From positions 124,001 through 188,000 of the forward strand of contig NZ_JAANBD010000023.1 of NCBI RefSeq assembly GCF_011089885.1: DNA of 64,000 nucleotides, read 5' to 3'. This DNA comes from Thioalkalivibrio sp. XN279 (GTDB taxonomy: Bacteria; Pseudomonadota; Gammaproteobacteria; Steroidobacterales; XN24). Below are positions 54,889-64,000 of the stretch, in pieces (positions within the stretch are counted from its first letter, which is position 1; each line of letters starts with the position of its first letter). The notes beneath the pieces were generated by a model. It saw only the letters and a list, made by a program, of their open reading frames with translations, had not been told where the DNA came from and ran no database searches. A program made the position numbers and the translations under genes.

Positions 54889-55925
54889 GGCAGCGGCCGC
54901 ACCCGGGCCTGGCCGCCGTAGGCCGCGTCGGTGAACCAGATGCGCGGCTGCATCGCGGGCGTGAGCTCGATGCCGCCGTCCGCGCGCACCACCATCACCG
55001 CCTCGATGCCGAGCGCCGCGGCGACCGCGGGCCAGGCCTCCGGACCCGCCACCATCAGGGCCGTGGCGGCGGCGTCGGCGCGGCCGGCGTCGGCATGCAG
55101 CACGGTGACGGACACCAGTCCCGCCGTCGGGTAGCCGGTGCGCGGGTCGAGGATGTGGTGGTAGCGCCGGCCGTCATGCTCGAACCAGCGCTCGTAGTCG
55201 CCGGAAGTGAACACGGCCTCGTCGCCAGCCGTCTCCAGCGCCGCCAGCACGCCGGCCGGGTCGCGCGGGGCGCGGATGCCGATGCGCCAGGGCCGGTCGC
55301 CCTTGCGGCCGATGGCGCGCAGGTCGCCGCCGGCGTTGACGATGGCGTGCTCGATGCCGCGCGCGCGCAGCAGGGCGATGGCGCGATCCACCGCCACGCC
55401 CTTGGCGAAACCGCCGAGGTCGACCTGCAGCGGTCGCTCTTCCAGCCAGGCCGCCACGGCCTCGGGCGGCGGCGGCGCGGCCGGCAGGCTCTCGGCGGAA
55501 GCGAAGCCCCACAGCTGCACCAGCGCACCCAGCCCCGGGTCGAACAGCCCGCCGGTGTCCTGCGCCAGGCCGTTGGCCGCGGCGATCAGCATGCCGAGGT
55601 CCGCGTCCACCGCCGCCGGGTCCGTCGCCGGGTCAGCAGCCAGCATGGTGTTGAGGCGGCCGAGCGCGCCGTCTCCCTGCGGCTGCCAGGCGCGGTGCAG
55701 GTCATGGAACAGCCGCTCGACCTCGCGCGCGGCGGTCCCGGCCTCGTCCGCCGGCACGCCGTACACGGTGACGTCGACCAGGGTGCCCATGGCCATGAAG
55801 CGGTGCTGCGTGGCGTTCTCCTGCGCGTCGCGCCCGCAGCCCGCCAGGCCAAGCGCGGCCAGGCCCAGCACGGCAAGGCTGAGCGCCGCCGGCAGCCGCC
55901 ACGCGTGCGGCCAGGCCCGTCTCAA
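54885..55925 (-). CDS. apbE: FAD:protein FMN transferase ApbE, lipoprotein
   Basis: ApbE attaches FMN covalently to threonine of exported or membrane redox proteins such as NqrB/C and RnfG/D. The 346-residue protein has a lipoprotein signal (ALGLAGC), FMAMGTLVDVTVYG, VDLGGFAKGVAVDRAI, IVNAGGDLRAIG, HHILDPRTGYPTAG and the AATALMV helix. No ATG is available; the TTG at 55925 overlaps the gshB stop (TTGA) and gives a standard signal MRRAWPHAWRLPAAL. No FMN-bind-domain target is encoded in this window. Confidence 0.9.
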   Translation of the reverse strand: MRRAWPHAWRLPAALSLAVLGLAALGLAGCGRDAQENATQHRFMAMGTLVDVTVYGVPADEAGTAAREVERLFHDLHRAWQPQGDGALGRLNTMLAADPATDPAAVDADLGMLIAAANGLAQDTGGLFDPGLGALVQLWGFASAESLPAAPPPPEAVAAWLEERPLQVDLGGFAKGVAVDRAIALLRARGIEHAIVNAGGDLRAIGRKGDRPWRIGIRAPRDPAGVLAALETAGDEAVFTSGDYERWFEHDGRRYHHILDPRTGYPTAGLVSVTVLHADAGRADAAATALMVAGPEAWPAVAAALGIEAVMVVRADGGIELTPAMQPRIWFTDAAYGGQARVRPLP

Positions 55926-56887
55926 CGCGCCCCCAGCCGGCGCTCGATGGCGTCGAACAGGCCGCTGCAGATATTGGCGTCGTAGAGCCGGTCGAGCTCG
56001 CGCACGCCGGTGGGGCTGGTGACGTTGACCTCGGTGAGCTTGTCGCCGATGACGTCCAGCCCGGCGAAGAGGATGCCCTTGTCGCGCAGCACCGGCCCGA
56101 CCGCGGCGCAGATCTCGCGCTCGTGCGGCGTCAGGTCGCGGCCCTCGCCCTTCGCCCCGGCCGCCAGGTTGCCGCGGTTCTCGCCCGCCGCCGGGATGCG
56201 CGCCAGGGCGTGGTCGAAGGGCTCGCCGTCCACCAGCAGGATGCGCCGGTCGCCGCCCGCCACGATCTCCGGGATGTACTGCTGGATCATGGCGAAACGG
56301 CTGTCGTGGGCGGTGAGCGTCTCGAGGATGACGCCGGTGTTGGCGTCGCCGGGCTTGAGCACGAAGATGGAGCGCCCGCCCATGCCGTCCAGCGGCTTCA
56401 CCACCGCGGCGCCGTAGCGCTCGACGAAGCGGCGCATGTCGGCCATGGAGCGGGTCACCATGGTCGGCGGCGTGAACTCCGGGAACCACATGGTGAAGGC
56501 CTTCTCGCTCACGTCGCGCAGCGCGGCCGGCTTGTTCACCACCAGCGCGCCGTGCTCCTCGGCGCGTTCCAGCAGGAAGGTGGTGTAGATGTACTCCATG
56601 TCGAAGGGCGGGTCCTTGCGCATCAGGATCACGTCCAGTGCCGCCGGGTCGCCCTCGCGTGCCTCGCCCAGCGCGTACCAGCACTCGGGGTCGTCGCGCA
56701 GCTCCAGCGCGCGCATGCGTGCGCCGAGGCGGCCCTCCAGCACCCACAGGTCGCGCTGGGTCATGTACTCCAGCGCATAGCCGCGCCGCTGCGCCTCCAG
56801 CAGCATCGCCAGCGTGGTGTCCTTGGCGGGCTTGATGTGCTCGATCGGGTCCATGACCACGCCGAGGCGGATCTGCGCTTTGCTCAT
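55922..56887 (-). CDS. gshB: Glutathione synthetase GshB
   Basis: GshB joins glycine to gamma-glutamylcysteine with ATP. At 321 residues it has LGVVMDPIEHIKPAKDTTLAM at the N terminus, the ATP-grasp core VVKPLDGMGGRSIFVLKPGD and ILFAGLDVIGDKLTEVNVTSPTG. The start at MSKAQIRL is supported by AGGAGC, six bases upstream. A TATAGT -10 (56913-56918, minus strand) precedes it. It diverges from pilG as in Pseudomonas. Confidence 0.96.
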   Translation of the reverse strand: MSKAQIRLGVVMDPIEHIKPAKDTTLAMLLEAQRRGYALEYMTQRDLWVLEGRLGARMRALELRDDPECWYALGEAREGDPAALDVILMRKDPPFDMEYIYTTFLLERAEEHGALVVNKPAALRDVSEKAFTMWFPEFTPPTMVTRSMADMRRFVERYGAAVVKPLDGMGGRSIFVLKPGDANTGVILETLTAHDSRFAMIQQYIPEIVAGGDRRILLVDGEPFDHALARIPAAGENRGNLAAGAKGEGRDLTPHEREICAAVGPVLRDKGILFAGLDVIGDKLTEVNVTSPTGVRELDRLYDANICSGLFDAIERRLGAR

Positions 56888-56997
56888 CGGGGTGCTCCTG
56901 TCATAGCCGGCAACTATATCAAGGGGTGAGGCCATGGGCGCATGGCGGGTAGGGGCGCGATATGTTAAAAATCGAGCACTTCAAGCGGAGGATCACG

Positions 56998-57393
56998 GTG
57001 GACGCAGACGAGTCGCGCAGCCTCGAGGGGCTGAAAGTGCTGGTGGTGGACGACAGCAAGACCATCCGCCGGACCGCGGAGACGCTGCTCACCAAGGAGG
57101 GCTGCGAGGTCTATACCGCGGTGGACGGGTTCGATGCCCTGTCGAAGGTGGCCGACCATCACCCCGATATCATCTTCGTGGACATCATGATGCCGCGGCT
57201 GGACGGCTACCAGACCTGCGCCCTGATCAAGCACAACAAGGTCTTCAAGACGACGCCGGTGATCATGCTGTCGAGCAAGGACGGCCTGTTCGACCGCGCG
57301 CGCGGCCGCATCGTGGGTTCCGAACAGTACCTGACGAAGCCTTTCACGCGCGACGAGCTGCTGTCCGCCATCGGCACGCACGTCAAGTCCTGA
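56998..57393 (+). CDS. pilG: Twitching motility response regulator PilG
   Basis: A 131-residue single-domain CheY-like regulator of pilus extension in the Chp system. It has VVDDSKTIRRTAETLL, the phospho-Asp in IIFVDIMMPRLDGYQ, IMLSSKDGLFDRARGRIVGS and LTKPFTRDELL, nearly the same as P. aeruginosa PilG. The GTG at 56998 with GGAGG exactly six bases upstream is preferred. The ATG at 56962 would add 12 residues and overlaps a -10-like TATGTT. Confidence 0.95.
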   Translation: MDADESRSLEGLKVLVVDDSKTIRRTAETLLTKEGCEVYTAVDGFDALSKVADHHPDIIFVDIMMPRLDGYQTCALIKHNKVFKTTPVIMLSSKDGLFDRARGRIVGSEQYLTKPFTRDELLSAIGTHVKS

Positions 57394-57419
57394 GGACCGC
57401 GACCGGCGGAGGAACAAGC

Positions 57420-57791
57420 ATGGCCCTGGTACTCATCGTGGACGATTCCCCGACCGAAGTGCACGTGCTCGGCGGTTACCTGAAGAAGCACGGCTTCGAG
57501 ATCGAGGCCGCCTCCGACGGCCGCGAGGGCATCGAGAAGGCGCGCGCGCTGAAGCCCGACCTGGTGCTGATGGACGTGGTGATGCCGGGCATGAACGGCT
57601 TCCAGGCGACGCGCGAGCTGGCCCGCGCGCCGGACACCGCCGACATCCCGGTGGTGATGGTGACCACCAAGGGGCTGGAGACCGACAAGATCTGGGGCAT
57701 GCGCCAGGGCGCCAAGGACTACCTCGTCAAGCCCGTCTCGGAGACGCAACTGGTGGAGAAGGTAAGGGCGGCCCTGGGCAGCAATGACTGA
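57420..57791 (+). CDS. pilH: Twitching motility response regulator PilH
   Basis: A 123-residue CheY-like regulator, the second output of the Chp system, linked to pilus retraction. It has LIVDDSPTEVHVLGGYLKKHG, the Asp in LVLMDVVMPGMNGFQATREL and the Lys in LVKPVSETQLV. GGAGG stands about ten bases before the ATG. Its 3' end overlaps pilI by 8 bases. Confidence 0.95.
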   Translation: MALVLIVDDSPTEVHVLGGYLKKHGFEIEAASDGREGIEKARALKPDLVLMDVVMPGMNGFQATRELARAPDTADIPVVMVTTKGLETDKIWGMRQGAKDYLVKPVSETQLVEKVRAALGSND

Positions 57792-58347
57792 AGCGTCCTT
57801 CACCGAGCTGCGCGACGATCCATGGGCGCTGCTGCGCGCCATGGAGCAGCGTGCGCTCGCCAGTGCCGAGGCTGCCGACGAGGGCCTGGCGGCGCGCGAG
57901 TGGGTGGGCATCGGTTTCCGCCTCGGCGACGAGCACTTCCTCGCCCCGCGCGAGGAAGTGCGCGAAATCGTGGCCTGCCCGGCGAAACTGGCGCGCGTGC
58001 CCGGGGCGCGGCCCTGGGTGGCGGGCCTGGCCAGCCTGCGCGGCCAGCTGCTGACCGTGATCGACATGAAGGCCTTCCTCGGCGGCGGCGCGACGCGGCT
58101 CGGGCGCGACACCCGCGTGGTGGTCATCAACCATCGCGAGCTGGGCGCCGGGCTGCTGGTCGACGAGGTGTACGGCTTCCGCCGCTTCCCGGACAGCGAG
58201 CGCCTGGAGACGCCGCCCGAGGGCGAGCTGCGCTGCCGGCGCTACCTCTCGGGCGCCTTCCCGCACGGCGACGACGCCTGGCCGGTGTTCGACCTGCAGG
58301 CGCTGGCCGAGAGTCCCAATTTCCTGCACGCGGCGCGTGACGACTGA
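57784..58347 (+). CDS. pilI: CheW-like adaptor PilI
   Basis: A 187-residue CheW-domain protein that links the pilus chemoreceptor PilJ to the kinase ChpA. The CheW fold covers about residues 38-180, with VGIGFRLGDEHFLAPREEV, PWVAGLASLRGQLLTVIDM and LGAGLLVDEVYGFRRF. It is translationally coupled to pilH by overlap and followed 12 bases later by pilJ. Confidence 0.94.
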   Translation: MTEASFTELRDDPWALLRAMEQRALASAEAADEGLAAREWVGIGFRLGDEHFLAPREEVREIVACPAKLARVPGARPWVAGLASLRGQLLTVIDMKAFLGGGATRLGRDTRVVVINHRELGAGLLVDEVYGFRRFPDSERLETPPEGELRCRRYLSGAFPHGDDAWPVFDLQALAESPNFLHAARDD

Positions 58348-58359
58348 GGCGCCGCGGCA

Positions 58360-59630
58360 ATGACTTCCAGTATGGAAAAAAGCATGAGACAGCATTCGCG
58401 GGGCATGGCCCTGTTGCCGATCCTGGGCCTGGTGCTGGTCGCGGTCGTGCTGGCCGCGGCGGTGATGATCTGGCGCGGCCTGCCGCCGGACGCCACGCTC
58501 GGCTCGGGCGCGGCGGCGCCGCTGTGGCTGGCGCTGGGCGCGCTGCTGCTGTCGCTGGGGCTGGTCGCGGCGCTGTTCCGCGGCGAGGAAGTGCGGCGCC
58601 GCTCGGCGGAGCAGGCGCGCCAGAACGAGCGCAACCAGGCCGCCATCCTGCGGCTGCTGGACGAGCTCGGCACGCTGGCCGACGGCGACCTCACGGTGCA
58701 GGCCTCGGTCACCGAAGACATCACCGGCGCCATCGCCGATTCCATCAACTACGCCATCGAGGCCCTGCGCGAGCTGGTGGAGACCATCAACCAGAGCGCC
58801 ATCAAGGTCGACGCCGCGGCGCGCCAGGCCCAGGCCACGGCCACGCACATGTCGGAAGCCAGCGACACCCAGCTGCGCCAGGCCAGCGACGCCACCGAGT
58901 CCATCGCCCGCATGGCGGCTTCCATCGAGGCCGTGTCCGGCGACGCCGAGCGCGCCGCCGACGTGGCGCGCCACTCGGTGGACGTGGCGCACAAGGGCGG
59001 CGCCGCCGTGCGGCGCACCATCCAGGGCATGAACGCCATCCGCGAGACCATCCAGGACACCTCCAAGCGCATCAAGCGCCTCGGCGAGAGCAGCCAGGAG
59101 ATCGGCAACATCGTCGAGCTCATCAACGACATCGCCGAGCAGACCAACATCCTCGCCCTGAACGCCTCCATCCAGGCCTCCATGGCCGGGGAGTCCGGGC
59201 GCGGCTTCGCCGTGGTGGCGGACGAAGTGCAGCGCCTCTCCGAGCGCGCCGCCAACGCCACGCGCCAGATCGAGGTGCTGGTGAAGACCATCCAGTCGGA
59301 CACCAACGAGGCCGTGACCTCCATGGAGCGCAGCACCACCGACGTGGTGGGCGGCGCGCTGCTGGCGGAGAACGCCGGCGCGGCGCTGGACGAGATCGAG
59401 AGCGTGTCCAACCAGATCGCCACGCTGGTGCAGAACATCTCGCGCTCGGCGCGCGACCAGGCCACTGCAGCCACCGACATCACGCGCAACATGAACGTGC
59501 TGCGCGAGATCAGCGAGCAGACGGCCGACGCCACCGGCGCCACCTCGCAGTCCATCAGCAAGCTCGCCGACCTCGCCACCCAGCTGCGTAATTCCGCGGC
59601 CGGCTTCAGGCTGCCGGAGACGCCGCAGAA

Positions 59631-59634
<4 letters not shown>
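58360..59634 (+). CDS. pilJ: Pilus chemoreceptor PilJ, lacking the periplasmic domain
   Basis: A 424-residue methyl-accepting receptor. Two transmembrane helices (about residues 16-38 and 52-72) are joined by only about 14 residues ([14 protein letters not shown]), then follow a HAMP-like segment and a full signalling hairpin ([34 protein letters not shown]). P. aeruginosa PilJ is about 680 residues with a large periplasmic ligand domain, which is missing here. It could still signal through membrane or cytoplasmic cues, or through partners. The gene is otherwise intact, without frameshift. chpA starts at its stop (GTGA). Confidence 0.9.

Positions 59635-64000
<4,366 letters not shown>

Noticed and set aside
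56962-56997. ATG at 56962 as the pilG start
   Set aside because: It overlaps a -10-like TATGTT. The GTG at 56998 has GGAGG at ideal spacing and gives a PilG N terminus of normal length.

Overview
The window is GC-rich chromosomal DNA of a gammaproteobacterium. Gene order points to a lineage near the Pseudomonas, Chromatiales and Xanthomonadales groups. It holds an rpsU-yqeY-dnaG-rpoD operon, a yggT-proC-yggS block facing pilT-pilU, a pyrB-ruvX-yqgE-tonB-gshB block facing pilG-pilH-pilI-pilJ-chpA, and a class II ribonucleotide reductase split into nrdJa and nrdJb as in Pseudomonas aeruginosa. I cannot name a genus. Genes are packed tightly, often with 4-base ATGA, GTGA or TTGA overlaps. No rRNA, tRNA, insertion sequence or CRISPR array was seen.

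Layout. 1-1.6 kb: 3' part of a malic enzyme. 1.8-9.3 kb, minus strand: rpsU-yqeY-dnaG-rpoD followed by a large DUF748 envelope protein. 9.4-12.6 kb: tsaD, folB, folK and an S41 protease lipoprotein. 12.7-16.7 kb: pteridine reductase, MidA-type methyltransferase, uppP and cca. 16.8-18.35 kb: an aminopeptidase lipoprotein flanked by three about 80-bp hairpin elements, the most unusual feature here. 18.4-23.2 kb: soluble lytic transglycosylase, TauE/SafE permease, DegQ-type protease and Hsp20. 23.2-26.4 kb: an intergenic region with a sigma-32-like promoter, two NrdR boxes and a good -35, then nrdJa-nrdJb. 26.4-29.8 kb: a CBS-domain protein with a 51-residue membrane protein, two secreted proteins of unclear role (one like a degenerate M49 peptidase) and an L,D-transpeptidase. 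29.8-34.5 kb: an HD-GYP response regulator overlapping a hybrid histidine kinase. 34.5-42.7 kb: ppnN, small orphan ORFs, a DUF6544-like protein, an FKBP lipoprotein, an amidohydrolase, a TonB-like protein, a YbhB protein, rocD, an alpha/beta hydrolase and a TerB-like protein. 42.7-45.3 kb: HU, yggT, proC and yggS. 45.4-48.7 kb: three consecutive PilT/PilU-type ATPases. 48.7-50.2 kb: an Irr/Fur-like regulator behind a Fur box, and a lipoprotein. 50.3-56.9 kb, minus strand: gshB, apbE, a NusG-II protein, a Gx protein, tonB, yqgE, ruvX, pyrB and a PyrK-like reductase. 57-64 kb: the pilus chemosensory cluster, with a shortened PilJ, no pilK, and chpA running off the window.

The genes cover macromolecular synthesis, folate and pterin metabolism, envelope quality control, deoxynucleotide and pyrimidine supply, redox and iron control, and type IV pilus twitching. 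Pilus retraction ATPases and the Chp signalling system lie about 10 kb apart. The best candidate for something undescribed is the hairpin family at 16.8-18.35 kb. Its three copies differ in sequence but keep the same stem length, the same mismatches and the same 2-bp/2x2-mismatch loop pattern, with compensatory changes.
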